From Profundibacterium mesophilum KAUST100406-0324 (GTDB lineage Bacteria > Pseudomonadota > Alphaproteobacteria > Rhodobacterales > Rhodobacteraceae): a DNA stretch of 64,000 bases. Each line of letters begins with the position of its first letter. The stretch's first letter is position 1. Position numbers and translations under genes: made by a program. The stretch covers positions 124,001 through 188,000 of the forward strand of contig NZ_APKE01000014.1 of NCBI RefSeq assembly GCF_009835145.1, in the 5' to 3' direction. Positions 10,258-18,573 of the stretch are shown here, one piece after another. The notes below the pieces were generated by a model. The model had not been told where the DNA came from. It saw only the letters and a program-made list of their open reading frames with translations, and did not search any database.

Positions 10258-12309
10258 TCAGGCGCCGTGCAGCACGCCCAGAAAACTGTCGCCGAACCGC
10301 TCCGTGCGCGGGGCGTCCATGCCGGGCGCGCGTTCGAGATCGGCCAGGCTTGCCGGTTTGCGCTCCGCGATCCAGCGCAGCGTGGCGTTCGTGCAGCTGA
10401 GATACTTGTCGGTGCCGAGCGGACCGCGCGCGAGGGCAAGCTGCGCTTCGGCCAGCCGGTCGAAGAGCGCACCCGACTCGCGGCCTGCCAGCTTGCGCCT
10501 GACGGGATGCATCTCCTGCGTCGCCGCGCCGGTGATCACCTCCACGAAGAGCGCGCCGTAACGCTCGAGCTTCGTGGCCCCCACGCCGCCGATCCGGGCC
10601 ATCTCGTCGAGCGTGGCGGGACGCTTCTCGGCCATCTCGATCAGCGTGCGGTCGGTGAAGACGACATAGGCCGGCACCTTCTGCGCCTCCGCGAGGGCCC
10701 GCCGCTTTGCCTTCAATGCCGACAGGAGCGGCGCATCCGCCTCGGAGACGAGCGTGTGGACCGCCGGGCGGTTCTCGCGCGCCGCCGCCGCGATCACATC
10801 GCGGCGCAGCTCGATGCCCGCCTCGCCGCGCAAGATCGGACGCGCCGCCTCGGTCATCGCGAGCGCGCCGTGCCGCTCGGCGACGGGCCGCACGAGGTCG
10901 CGCCCCATCATCTGCCGGAAGACGGCCTGCCATTCGCGCTTGTTGAACTCCTTGCCGACCCCGAATGTCGGCAGGGCGTCATGGTGGCGTGCCGTGACCT
11001 TGTCGGTGGCATTTCCCAGCAAAATGTCGATCAGGTGCCCGGCGCCGAAATTCTCCTCGGTGCGCAGAACCGCCGACAGCGCCTTGCGCACCGCTTCGGT
11101 CCCGTCGAATATCTCGGGCGGCGTCTCGCACAGATCGCAGTTGCCGCAAGGGTCCGCCGTCTCGCCGAAATAGGCCAGCAGCCTCTGCCGGCGGCAGCCC
11201 AGCGCCTCGGCCAGGCCCAGAAGCGCGTTGAGGCGGCCGTGATCGGCGCCCTTGCGCGCGTCGGGCGCCAGCCCCTCGTCGATCTGCGTGCGGCGCAGGC
11301 GGATATCGTCCGGGCCGTAGAGGGTCAGCGTTTCGGCCGGCGCCCCGTCGCGCCCGGCCCGCCCGATCTCCTGGTAGTAGCTTTCGATGGATTTCGGTAG
11401 ATCGGCATGGGCCACCCAGCGGATGTCGGGCTTGTCGACGCCCATCCCGAAGGCGACGGTGGCGCAGACGACGAGCCCGTCCTCCCGCGCGAACCGTTCC
11501 TCGACCGCGCGGCGGGGCCCGGCCTCCATCCCGCCGTGATAATGGCAGGCATTGTGCTTCGCGTCGCGCAGGGCGGCGGCGAGGGTCTCGGTCTTGGCAC
11601 GGCTGGCGCAATAGACGATGCCGGACTGGCCCTTGCGCGCCGCGGCGAAGTCGAGGATCTGCCGGCGGGGGCCGTTTTTGGCACCGAAGGCGAGATGCAG
11701 GTTGGGCCGGTCGAAGCCGCCGAGGAACACCCGCGGTTCGATCCCGCCGAAGAGGCGCGCGATGATCTCCTCGCGCGTTTCGGCATCGGCGGTTGCGGTG
11801 AAGGCGGCGAGCGGCACGTCGAGCGCGGCGCGCAGGGCGCCGATGCGCAGGTAGTCGGGACGGAAGTCATGTCCCCACTGGCTGACGCAATGGGCCTCGT
11901 CCACCGCGATGAGCGAGACATTGGCGCGGTTGAGCATCTGCTCGGTTCCGCTCGAGCCCAGGCGTTCGGGCGCCATGTAGAGCAGCTTCAGCGAGCCGTC
12001 GTCGAGCCCCCGCCAGACGGCGTCCGTCTCCTCGTCGGTATTGCCCGAGGTCAGCGCGCCGGCGGCGACCCCGGCGGCCTGAAGCCCCCTGACCTGATCG
12101 CGCATCAGGGCGATGAGCGGCGAGATCACCACCGTCACCCCGGCCCGCACCAGCGCGGGAAGCTGAAAGCACAGCGACTTGCCACCGCCCGTCGGCATGA
12201 TCGCCAGCGTGTTCTCGCCCCGTGCCACGGCGGCGACGATCTCTTCCTGTCCGGGTCTGAAATCGCCGAACCCGAAGACGGAGGAGAGCAGATCGCGCGC
12301 GGAACTCAT
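10258..12309 (-). CDS. recQ: ATP-dependent DNA helicase RecQ
   Basis: 683 aa superfamily-2 3'-5' DNA helicase acting in recombination and replication-fork repair. It shows Walker A TGGGKS (40-45), the DEAH box (137-140) followed by the aromatic-rich loop CVSQWGHDFRPDY, and helicase motif VI QEIGRAGRDG. The RQC zinc cysteines follow (CRRQRLLAYFGE then CGNCDLC). At the C-terminus I read two HRDC-like repeats, about 521-592 and 612-683, where E. coli RecQ has one. This explains the greater length compared with about 610 aa in E. coli. It is followed by yaaA. Confidence 0.95.
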   Translation of the reverse strand: MSSARDLLSSVFGFGDFRPGQEEIVAAVARGENTLAIMPTGGGKSLCFQLPALVRAGVTVVISPLIALMRDQVRGLQAAGVAAGALTSGNTDEETDAVWRGLDDGSLKLLYMAPERLGSSGTEQMLNRANVSLIAVDEAHCVSQWGHDFRPDYLRIGALRAALDVPLAAFTATADAETREEIIARLFGGIEPRVFLGGFDRPNLHLAFGAKNGPRRQILDFAAARKGQSGIVYCASRAKTETLAAALRDAKHNACHYHGGMEAGPRRAVEERFAREDGLVVCATVAFGMGVDKPDIRWVAHADLPKSIESYYQEIGRAGRDGAPAETLTLYGPDDIRLRRTQIDEGLAPDARKGADHGRLNALLGLAEALGCRRQRLLAYFGETADPCGNCDLCETPPEIFDGTEAVRKALSAVLRTEENFGAGHLIDILLGNATDKVTARHHDALPTFGVGKEFNKREWQAVFRQMMGRDLVRPVAERHGALAMTEAARPILRGEAGIELRRDVIAAAARENRPAVHTLVSEADAPLLSALKAKRRALAEAQKVPAYVVFTDRTLIEMAEKRPATLDEMARIGGVGATKLERYGALFVEVITGAATQEMHPVRRKLAGRESGALFDRLAEAQLALARGPLGTDKYLSCTNATLRWIAERKPASLADLERAPGMDAPRTERFGDSFLGVLHGA

Positions 12310-12382
12310 GATCGGGAAATGCCTCTTGGCGCCGCGGCTGCGGCCGGATCGGCGCGCACCGCCCGCCGGGCGGCGTCGCGGC

Positions 12383-12670
12383 TCAATGGAAGGCGGCGGC
12401 GTTGTTCATCAAGATGATCTGCAACGCGTAGACGCCGAGCAGGGCGATCAGCGGCGCCAGGTCGAGCCCGCCCATGTTCGGCAGGATCCGGCGGATCGGA
12501 CCGTAGATCGGCTCGAGCAGGCGGTTCAGGCCGAACCAGATCTGCGCCACCAGGGGCTGACGCAGGTTCAGCACCTGGAAATTGATCAGCCAGGACATCA
12601 CGATATGCGCGATCATGACGAACCAGACGAGGTTGAGGATCATCAGCAGGATTTGAAAGAGCGATGTCAT
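12383..12670 (-). CDS. YggT family membrane protein
   Basis: 95 aa integral membrane protein with two hydrophobic helices (about 5-30 and 68-88) separated by the conserved YggT loop RLLEPIYGPIRRILPN. The family is found across bacteria, often near cell-division or osmoregulation genes; its molecular role is not established. The length matches a single-repeat YggT protein. It lies 73 bases upstream of recQ on the same strand, so it may be co-transcribed with recQ-yaaA. Confidence 0.9.
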   Translation of the reverse strand: MTSLFQILLMILNLVWFVMIAHIVMSWLINFQVLNLRQPLVAQIWFGLNRLLEPIYGPIRRILPNMGGLDLAPLIALLGVYALQIILMNNAAAFH

Positions 12671-12911
12671 GGCCGGTCCGTCCCATTGCGTTGAGACAGG
12701 TAGTTAAGGGCCGGTGCCGCGCGAGGCAAGGCATTGCGGCGAATGCGGGGGCGGATCGGGCGCCCGCGATACCGCCCTGGCGCGCGCGAAAGGGACGGTT
12801 TTCCGCAACGTCGGCATTGCACCCGGGCGGCGCGGGGCGCATCTCCACCGCGCGGCCCGCGATCCGCGTGGACCGCGCGCATATCCACCCCACCCCCGCC
12901 GGGAGACCCTC

Positions 12912-13523
12912 ATGTATCCGCTCGTCAGGCTGGCCAAGGAATTCTGGAGCCACCGCAAGGCGTTGCCGCTTGGCCTCTTCGACACGCATGTCTCGCATCA
13001 CCGCTGCTGGCCGCATGACATCGACGTGTGGATGGAACTCAACAACGGCCGCACGCTGACCCTCTACGATCTGGGCCGGTTCGTCCTGTTCCGCCGGGTA
13101 AAGGCGATCTCGCTCATGCGCAGCCATGGCTGGGGCGGGACCGTCGCGGGGAGCTCCGTGCGCTATCGCCGCAGGCTTCGGATGTTCGACCGGTTCGAGA
13201 TGCGCACCCGGATCATCGGTTGGGACCGGCGCTTCATCTATATCGAACAGGCGATGTGGCGGGACGGCGAATGCACGAGCCATGTCCTGATCCGCACGGC
13301 GATCACCGATCGCAACGGTCTCGTTCCGATGGAGCGGGTGATCGAGGCGCTGGCGCCCGGCACCCTCTCGCCGCCCCTGCCGGCATGGGTCGAGGCCTGG
13401 AGCGCGGCGGAGGCGGAGCGACCCTGGCCCCCCATGCAGCCCGCCCCTGCGGGCACCCCTGACCCCGGCGATCGGGGCGCGGCGGACAGGTCCGGCGGGC
13501 CGGGCGGGCCGGGCGGGGCCTGA
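12912..13523 (+). CDS. Acyl-CoA thioesterase (hotdog fold)
   Basis: 203 aa protein resembling the 4-hydroxybenzoyl-CoA thioesterase/YbgC-like hotdog families. Recognisable points are WPHDIDVWMELNNGRTLTLYDLGR at the N-terminal helix, the VRYRRRLRMFDRFEMRTRIIGWD strand pair, and FIYIEQAMW. These match the thioesterase group often annotated in Rhodobacterales, but the thioester substrate is unknown. The C-terminal about 35 residues are a low-complexity Pro/Gly/Ala tail. GGGAGA precedes the ATG. Two strong inverted repeats follow the stop codon. Confidence 0.72.
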   Translation: MYPLVRLAKEFWSHRKALPLGLFDTHVSHHRCWPHDIDVWMELNNGRTLTLYDLGRFVLFRRVKAISLMRSHGWGGTVAGSSVRYRRRLRMFDRFEMRTRIIGWDRRFIYIEQAMWRDGECTSHVLIRTAITDRNGLVPMERVIEALAPGTLSPPLPAWVEAWSAAEAERPWPPMQPAPAGTPDPGDRGAADRSGGPGGPGGA

Positions 13524-13527
13524 CCCC

Positions 13528-13562
13528 GCCAATGCCGGCGATTGCGCGTGCCCGGCATTGGC
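13528..13562 (+). terminator. Perfect 11-bp inverted repeat, probable terminator of the thioesterase gene
   Basis: GCCAATGCCGG (13528-13538) pairs perfectly with CCGGCATTGGC (13552-13562) across a 13-base loop. It begins five bases after the thioesterase stop. The following TGTTTG is only a weak T-run, so termination is inferred from stem strength and position. Confidence 0.5.
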
Positions 13563-13575
13563 TGTTTGATGCAGG

Positions 13576-13596
13576 TTCGGGGGCCGCGCCCCCGAA
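13576..13596. repeat. Perfect 9-bp inverted repeat with 3-base loop
   Basis: TTCGGGGGC, loop CGC, GCCCCCGAA form a very stable hairpin 13 bases after the previous one and 38 bases before the next start codon. There is no T-run. It may protect or insulate the downstream mRNA. Confidence 0.5.
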
Positions 13597-13634
13597 TGGG
13601 CCGGCGAGAAGGCCCCAGGGGAGGGGCGGCGGCG

Positions 13635-14972
13635 ATGACCGGACGGATCGAGCGAAGACGCATCTGGGGGTGGTTCTTCTTCGACTGGGCGAGCCAGCCC
13701 TACAACACGCTGCTCCTGACCTTCATTTTCGGCCCCTACGTCAAGACCCTGCTGGGCGACGGCGCCGCGGCACAGGCAAGCTGGGGCTACGCGATCGCGG
13801 CGGCCGGGTTCGTGATCGCGCTTCTCGCGCCGGTGCTCGGCGCGCTTGCCGACGGGCGCGGCAACAGGATGCTGTGGATCTGGGCCTTCTCCCTGCTCTA
13901 CGTGATCGGCGCATCGGGGCTGTGGTGGGCGCGGCCGGGTGATTTCGACCTGACCCTCGTGATGATCAGTTTCGCGATCGGCCTCATCGGGATGGAGTTC
14001 GCGACCATCTTCACCAACGCGATGCTGCCCGATCTGGGACCGCGCGAACAGATCGGCCGGATCTCGGGGAACGGATGGGCCTTCGGCTATCTCGGCGGCC
14101 TCGTCTCGCTGGTCCTGATGCTGCTGCTCTTCGCCGAGGATGCCGAAACGGGCCGCACGCTCATCGGGATCGAGCCCCTCTTCGGGCTGGATGCGGCGGC
14201 GCGCGAGGGAACGCGCTTCGTCGGGCCCTTCTCGGCGCTGTGGTATATCCTCTTCATGATCCCGTTCTTCGCCTGGATGCGTGATCCGGCGCCCGCCCGC
14301 CGTGCCGGGATCCCGGTGCGCCGCGCGCTGGCCGGGCTCGTGCAGACGGTGCGGCGCCTGCCGCGCAGGCGGTCCGAATTCGCCTTCCTCGGCGCCTCGA
14401 TGCTCTATCGCGACGCGCTGAACGGGACCTATGCGCTGGGCGCGATCTTCGCGGCGGGCGTGCTCGACTGGTCGGTGGTGCAGACCGGCACATTCGGCAT
14501 TCTCGCCGTGATCACCGGCGCCGTCTTTGCCTGGATCGGCGGGCGGGCCGATACCGCGCTCGGCCCCAGGCCGGTGATCATCGCCAGCATCCTCGCGCTG
14601 ATCGCGGTGGTGACGGTCAGCGTTTTCGTCTCGCGCGAATCGCTTTTCGGCATGGCCCTCGCGCCCGGCTCCGCGCTGCCGGACATCGTCTTCTACGCGG
14701 TGGGCGCGGTGATCGGTGCCGCCGGCGGCGCGCTGCAATCGGCAAGCCGCTCGATGATGGTGCGGCAGGGCGATCCGGCGCGCATGACCGAGGCATTCGG
14801 CCTCTATGCCCTGTCGGGCAAGGCCACGGCCTTCATCGCGCCCCTCTCGATCGCCGTCGCGACCGACCTGAGCGGAAGTCAGCAACTGGGGATCATTCCG
14901 CTCATCGCGCTCTTCGCCTCGGGGCTTTTTCTGCTATCATGGGTGAAACCCGACGGAGATCGAGCAGCATGA
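13635..14972 (+). CDS. MFS transporter of the UMF1/Atg22-like family
   Basis: 445 aa membrane protein with about twelve hydrophobic segments. The opening WGWFFFDWASQPYNTLLLTFIFGPY is the signature of the UMF1 group (Atg22-like) of the major facilitator superfamily, thought to export or shuttle amino acids; the substrate here is unknown. The start at 13635 has AGGGGAGGGG upstream and gives the family N-terminus; an in-frame start at 13542 would add 31 atypical residues. Its stop overlaps the next gene's start as ATGA, so it is co-transcribed with mepA. Confidence 0.85.
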   Translation: MTGRIERRRIWGWFFFDWASQPYNTLLLTFIFGPYVKTLLGDGAAAQASWGYAIAAAGFVIALLAPVLGALADGRGNRMLWIWAFSLLYVIGASGLWWARPGDFDLTLVMISFAIGLIGMEFATIFTNAMLPDLGPREQIGRISGNGWAFGYLGGLVSLVLMLLLFAEDAETGRTLIGIEPLFGLDAAAREGTRFVGPFSALWYILFMIPFFAWMRDPAPARRAGIPVRRALAGLVQTVRRLPRRRSEFAFLGASMLYRDALNGTYALGAIFAAGVLDWSVVQTGTFGILAVITGAVFAWIGGRADTALGPRPVIIASILALIAVVTVSVFVSRESLFGMALAPGSALPDIVFYAVGAVIGAAGGALQSASRSMMVRQGDPARMTEAFGLYALSGKATAFIAPLSIAVATDLSGSQQLGIIPLIALFASGLFLLSWVKPDGDRAA

Positions 14973-15892
14973 CATTTCTCAAGTTCTGGGCGCCGCTGGC
15001 TCTGGTGGCGGCGTTGGCCGGGTGCAGCGGCGGCTCGCGTAGCCTGCCGGCCTCGGCGCTTCCCACCATGCCCTCGCAGGGGGATATCGTCACCCGAAAC
15101 GGCATGGCCAAGACCTTCTTCGGCGCAGCGACGGGCCCCGCCGCCCTGCCGCCCGCACCGATCGGAAGCTATGCCAAGGGATGCCTGGCGGGCGGCACGC
15201 AGCTGGCCGAGACGGGAGCGACCTGGCAGGCGATGCGGCTCAGCCGGAACCGTAACTGGGCCCATCCCCAGACAGTCGACTTCATCGAGGACCTGTCGCG
15301 CTCCATTGCGCGGCTGCCGGAGACCGAGGGCATCTATGTCGGCGATCTGTCGCAGCCCAAGGGCGGTCCGATGCTGACCGGCCATCGCAGCCACCAGATC
15401 GGCATGGATGCCGACATCTGGCTGATGCCGGCGCGGATCGGGCTCGACCGCGCCGAGCGCGAGCGGATCAGCGCGGTCAGCTACCGCCGCGACAGGGGCG
15501 CCTTCGTCAACGAGAAATGGTCGCGGGTCCAGCACGAGCTGGTCAAGGCCGCGGCAAACGATCCGCGGCTCGCCCGGATCTTCATCTTCCCCGGGGCCAA
15601 GGTCCGGATGTGCGCCGACGAGACGGGCAACCGCGACTGGCTGCGCAAGGTGCGGCCGTGGTATGGGCATCACTATCATTTCCATGCGCGGCTGAGCTGC
15701 CCGGAGGGCGCGCGTGACTGCGTCGATCAGGCCGCGCCGCCGCCCGGAGACGGCTGCGCCGAGGCGCAGGACTGGGTCGACAACATCCTCAACCCGCCGC
15801 CGCCCGATCCCAACGCTCCCCCCGCCAAGCCGCGTTCCGAATTGCAGATGGCCGACCTCCCGGCCCAGTGCCAAAGCGTCCTCGCCCGGTGA
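14969..15892 (+). CDS. mepA: Penicillin-insensitive murein endopeptidase, lipoprotein form (MepA)
   Basis: 307 aa peptidase M74 family protein. The family cleaves D-alanyl-meso-diaminopimelyl cross-links in peptidoglycan. Here the N-terminus is a lipoprotein signal with lipobox LAGC (Cys19), so the enzyme is predicted to be lipid-anchored rather than soluble periplasmic. Zinc-site motifs are visible: [13 protein letters not shown] (139-151) and the later [15 protein letters not shown]. Several cysteines in the C-terminal half could form disulphides. It overlaps the MFS gene by 4 nt upstream and the phytase-like gene by 25 nt downstream. Confidence 0.9.
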   Translation: MTFLKFWAPLALVAALAGCSGGSRSLPASALPTMPSQGDIVTRNGMAKTFFGAATGPAALPPAPIGSYAKGCLAGGTQLAETGATWQAMRLSRNRNWAHPQTVDFIEDLSRSIARLPETEGIYVGDLSQPKGGPMLTGHRSHQIGMDADIWLMPARIGLDRAERERISAVSYRRDRGAFVNEKWSRVQHELVKAAANDPRLARIFIFPGAKVRMCADETGNRDWLRKVRPWYGHHYHFHARLSCPEGARDCVDQAAPPPGDGCAEAQDWVDNILNPPPPDPNAPPAKPRSELQMADLPAQCQSVLAR

Positions 15893-16767
15893 TATCCTCC
15901 CTGATTGCCTTCGTGCTCGGCGTCGCCGGGGCCGATGCCGATGCCGGCACGCCCCGGCTCGACTATGTCGGCAGCTACACCTGGACCTCGCCCGACCCGC
16001 ATCTGGGCGGCATGTCGGCGATCGAGATCGGCGATGACGGCCGCGATTTCGTGGCCCTGTCGGATCGCGGCTACATCGTGAGCGGCACATTGGAGCGCAA
16101 GGATGGCGCCGTGAGCGGCATCGCGGCGGGTGCGCTCGAGCCGCTGCGCGATATCAAGGGAGCGCCCGTCACCCGCAAGTGGAGCGATGCCGAAGGTCTC
16201 GCGCGGACGCCTGACGGGCGCCTTTTCATCTCCTTCGAGGCAAGGCACCGGCTTTGGGCCTACGAGGCGGCCGGCAGCCGCGCGATGCCGATGCCGGTCA
16301 ATCCCGCTTTCCGTGAGCTGCAGCCCAATTCGGGGCTCGAAGCCCTCGCGATCGGGCCCGACGGCACCCTCTACGCGCTTCCCGAACGCTCCGGTAAGCT
16401 CGAGCGTCCCTTTCCCGTCTACCGCTTTGCCAAGGGCCGCTGGGACAGCCTGTTGTCCATCCCGCGTCGCGGCGAGCATCTGCCGGTCGGGGCGGATTTC
16501 GGCCCCGATGGCAAGTTCTACCTGCTGGAGCGTCATTTCACCGGGATCTTCGGCTTCTCCACGCGGGTGCGACGCTTCACGCTCGGTCCGGATGGCTTCA
16601 CCGACGAGGAGGTCCTGCTTCAGACATGGACCGGGCGGCATGACAATCTCGAAGGCATCGCGGTCTGGGCCGATCGCGAAGGGACGATCCGAGTCACGAT
16701 GCTCTCCGACGACAATTTCCATTTCCTGCAACGCACCGAACTCGTCGATTACCGCCTGAGCGAATAG
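15868..16767 (+). CDS. Esterase-like/phytase-family beta-propeller protein
   Basis: 299 aa protein matching the layout of the 'esterase-like activity of phytase' family (PF13449): a signal-like N-terminus ([15 protein letters not shown]), [22 protein letters not shown] near the front, [19 protein letters not shown] in the middle, and NLEGIAVW near the end. The family is exported and predicted to be a beta-propeller; substrates are uncertain. The start is a GTG inside mepA, giving a 25-base overlap that implies translational coupling. A downstream ATG within the signal peptide is not available, which supports the GTG. Confidence 0.8.
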   Translation: MPKRPRPVISSLIAFVLGVAGADADAGTPRLDYVGSYTWTSPDPHLGGMSAIEIGDDGRDFVALSDRGYIVSGTLERKDGAVSGIAAGALEPLRDIKGAPVTRKWSDAEGLARTPDGRLFISFEARHRLWAYEAAGSRAMPMPVNPAFRELQPNSGLEALAIGPDGTLYALPERSGKLERPFPVYRFAKGRWDSLLSIPRRGEHLPVGADFGPDGKFYLLERHFTGIFGFSTRVRRFTLGPDGFTDEEVLLQTWTGRHDNLEGIAVWADREGTIRVTMLSDDNFHFLQRTELVDYRLSE

Positions 16768-16826
16768 GGGTATTGCGGGCATGCGTCGGCTCGCATGGAG
16801 TTGAGCAACCCCTTGCGCGAATTCTT

Positions 16827-16874
16827 TTGACATACACCAAATCTGTGCCACCTTCCCTTGTATCGGCAATGTAA
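16827..16874 (+). CDS. Possible leader reading frame, 15 codons (TTG start)
   Basis: A TTG-initiated frame LTYTKSVPPSLVSAM ends at TAA just before the extended Shine-Dalgarno of the next small frame. The TTG overlaps a TTGACA sequence that could equally be a promoter -35 box, and no good ribosome-binding site precedes it. Its translation is speculative; it is listed because of its position in the small-ORF locus. Confidence 0.15.
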   Translation: MTYTKSVPPSLVSAM

Positions 16875-16877
16875 TGA

Positions 16878-16891
16878 AAGGAGGTGGTCCA
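16878..16891 (+). promoter_or_regulatory. Extended Shine-Dalgarno, almost fully complementary to the 16S rRNA 3' tail
   Basis: The sequence around AAAGGAGGTGGTCC (16877-16890) matches the ideal complement of the 16S 3' end (AAAGGAGGTGATCC) at 13 of 14 positions, and the difference still allows a G-U pair. Ordinary genes in this window match 4-7 bases. It sits seven bases before a GTG. Confidence 0.6.
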
Positions 16892-16948
16892 GTGTCTAGA
16901 ATGATGGTGGAGAATGAGGTCGGAACAGTCATGGGGGCCGATGTCTGA
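16892..16948 (+). CDS. Candidate small protein or leader peptide, 18 aa (GTG start)
   Basis: The frame VSRMMVENEVGTVMGADV starts with GTG seven bases after a 14-nt near-perfect Shine-Dalgarno, and ends in TGA. An ATG three codons in is an alternative start with a longer spacer. No homologue is recognised. The ribosome-binding site is the best evidence that it is translated. Its last codons overlap the next small frame, and an intrinsic terminator follows about 70 bases later. It could be a true microprotein, a leader peptide that senses translation, or a ribosome-binding decoy RNA. Confidence 0.4.
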   Translation: MSRMMVENEVGTVMGADV

Positions 16949-16994
16949 AGGCAGTCCTTCGGGCAGAACACACATGATTGGGCGCCTGCTCTAA
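16941..16994 (+). CDS. Candidate overlapping small frame, 17 aa
   Basis: ATG at 16941 overlaps the end of the preceding 18-codon frame in the +1 register and reads MSEGSPSGRTHMIGRLL before TAA. The same frame is open upstream to an ATG at 16914. Such an overlap would allow translational coupling. A GAAGG-CAGT-CCTTC hairpin lies at its 5' end. No function is recognised and translation is inferred only from the arrangement. Confidence 0.25.
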   Translation: MSEGSPSGRTHMIGRLL

Positions 16995-17019
16995 CCGGGC
17001 CCATCTCCTTATTATTCGA

Positions 17020-17053
17020 GGGGCCGCCGATATCCGGCGGCCCCTTCGATTTT
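17020..17053 (+). terminator. Strong intrinsic terminator after the small-ORF locus
   Basis: GGGGCCGCCG (17020-17029), loop ATATC, CGGCGGCCCC (17035-17044), then TTCGATTTT. The 10-bp perfect G/C stem ends the small transcript 41 bases before arfB, or could attenuate read-through into arfB. Confidence 0.75.
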
Positions 17054-17093
17054 GCAGGGCGGCCAAGCCGCGACATTACGCGTGAAGGACCCG

Positions 17094-17516
17094 ATGCGGA
17101 TAACTCCCCAGATCGAGCTCGCCGAATGGGAACTGACCGAACAGTTCGTGCAATCGGGCGGCCCAGGCGGCCAGAACGTCAACAAGGTCGCCACGGCCGT
17201 CGAGCTGCGTTTCGAGGCGGAGCGTTCTCCCAACCTTCCCGAGCCGGTCAAGGCCAGGCTCAGGCGGCTGGCCGGGCGGCGCTGGACCAAGGATGGGGCG
17301 ATCGTCCTGAAGGTCTCCGACACGCGGAGCCAGGGCCGCAACCGGGAGCTGGCTCGTGCCCGCATGACCGAGCTGATCCGCGCCGCGCTCGAGCGCCCCA
17401 AGCGGCGGGTGCCCACCAAGCCTACCCTAGGCTCCAAACGCCGCCGTCTTGCCGGCAAGCGTCAGCGTGGAGAGGTCAAGGCGCTTCGCGGCACCGTCGA
17501 CCCCTCCCAGGGCTGA
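17094..17516 (+). CDS. arfB: Alternative ribosome-rescue peptidyl-tRNA hydrolase ArfB
   Basis: 140 aa protein of the ArfB (YaeJ) family, which frees ribosomes stalled at mRNA ends without a stop codon by hydrolysing peptidyl-tRNA. The catalytic GGQ is at 25-27 in the family motif SGGPGGQNVNKVAT. A basic C-terminal tail (PTLGSKRRRLAGKRQRGEVKALRG) inserts into the mRNA channel in known members. A GAAGGA site precedes the chosen ATG. It lies directly behind the terminator of the small-ORF locus and converges on a YihY gene with a 4-base gap. Confidence 0.93.
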   Translation: MRITPQIELAEWELTEQFVQSGGPGGQNVNKVATAVELRFEAERSPNLPEPVKARLRRLAGRRWTKDGAIVLKVSDTRSQGRNRELARARMTELIRAALERPKRRVPTKPTLGSKRRRLAGKRQRGEVKALRGTVDPSQG

Positions 17517-17520
17517 GCCT

Positions 17521-18489
17521 TCAGGGCGACTTGCCGAGCGTATCGGCCTTGGCCGCGCCGCGTTTCCCGATCGGCCTCTCGGCGCCCGTGGTCGTGTCCT
17601 CGGCGGTCTGATGCTCCATCTCGGAGTTCAGCTCGGCCCCCAAGAGCACGATGAAGGCCGAAAGCCAGAGCCAGGTCAGAAGGATGATCACGCCGCCGAT
17701 CGCCCCGTAGGTTTCGGAATAGCTACCGAAATTGGTCACGTAGATCGAGAACCCGATGGAGCCCGCCACCCAGATGATCATGGCGAGCACGGAGCCCCAG
17801 TTGATCCAGCGCCATTGCGGGTTCTCGCGCGAGGGGCCATAGCGGTAGATGATATCGAGCCCGAAGACCGTCAGCACCGCCATCAGGGGCCAGCGCGCCC
17901 AGATGATCAGCGTGTCCACCCAGCCGGGCAGTCCCATCGCGGCCACCGCGGCGGGCGCGGCGATGAGGGCCGAAAGCGCCATCACGAGACCCAAGATGAG
18001 GATCACCGTCAGCACCAGCGCGGTGATGTTGTACCGGATGAAGCCGCGCTTCTCCTCCTCGTCATAGGCGATGTTCATGCCTTCCATCAGCGTCTTCATC
18101 CCCTTCGACGCCCCGTAGATCGCGAGTGCAATGCTGATCACCGCGGTGATGCCGGCGCTGGTATCGTCGGCCGCAACTTGGTTTGCCTGCTCGCGCAGGA
18201 TGTCCGCCGCGTCCTGCGGCAGCATGCCGGCAAGCTGCGCGATCTGCTCCTGCATCGCGGCCGGATCGAGGACCAGTCCGGCGATGGAGATCATCGCGGC
18301 GATGGTTGGAAAGATCGCGAGCAGTCCGAAGAAGGCGACGCCGGCGGCCACGACCGAGACGTGATCGTTCGTGATTTCGTTCTTGGTGCGCAGCAGGATG
18401 TCGCGCCAGCCCGGCTTGGGGATCTGTGAAGGTCGTTCGGCCTCGCGTCCTCGTGATTTCTGGGTGCGGGTCTTGGTTCTAGCCGCCAT
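17521..18489 (-). CDS. YihY/virulence factor BrkB family membrane protein
   Basis: 322 aa integral membrane protein with about six hydrophobic segments. The family signature is VVAAGVAFFGLLAIFPTIAAMISIAGL near the N-terminus, followed by the YGASKGMKTLMEGMNIAYDEEEKRGFIRYN block and the late YGAIGGVIILLTWLWLSAFIVLLGAELNSEMEHQT. Its function is unsettled; older annotation as RNase BN is not supported for this family. Both termini are charged and probably cytoplasmic. GAGGAGGG sits four bases before the ATG at 18489, which decides the start over one 30 bases upstream. Confidence 0.9.
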   Translation of the reverse strand: MAARTKTRTQKSRGREAERPSQIPKPGWRDILLRTKNEITNDHVSVVAAGVAFFGLLAIFPTIAAMISIAGLVLDPAAMQEQIAQLAGMLPQDAADILREQANQVAADDTSAGITAVISIALAIYGASKGMKTLMEGMNIAYDEEEKRGFIRYNITALVLTVILILGLVMALSALIAAPAAVAAMGLPGWVDTLIIWARWPLMAVLTVFGLDIIYRYGPSRENPQWRWINWGSVLAMIIWVAGSIGFSIYVTNFGSYSETYGAIGGVIILLTWLWLSAFIVLLGAELNSEMEHQTAEDTTTGAERPIGKRGAAKADTLGKSP

Positions 18490-18573
18490 CGGGCCCTCCT
18501 CATCTGGACGGGGCCTCAACGCGAAGACGGCCCGAAAGTTCGACCCCGGGTGATGCCTCGGCGGAAAGGGCGG

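Noticed and set aside
12306-14885. Minus-strand open frame of 859 codons across the thioesterase and MFS genes
   Set aside because: Its translation is Arg/Gly/Ala/His-rich low-complexity sequence without motifs, while the plus strand encodes proteins with clear families. It reflects high GC, not a gene.
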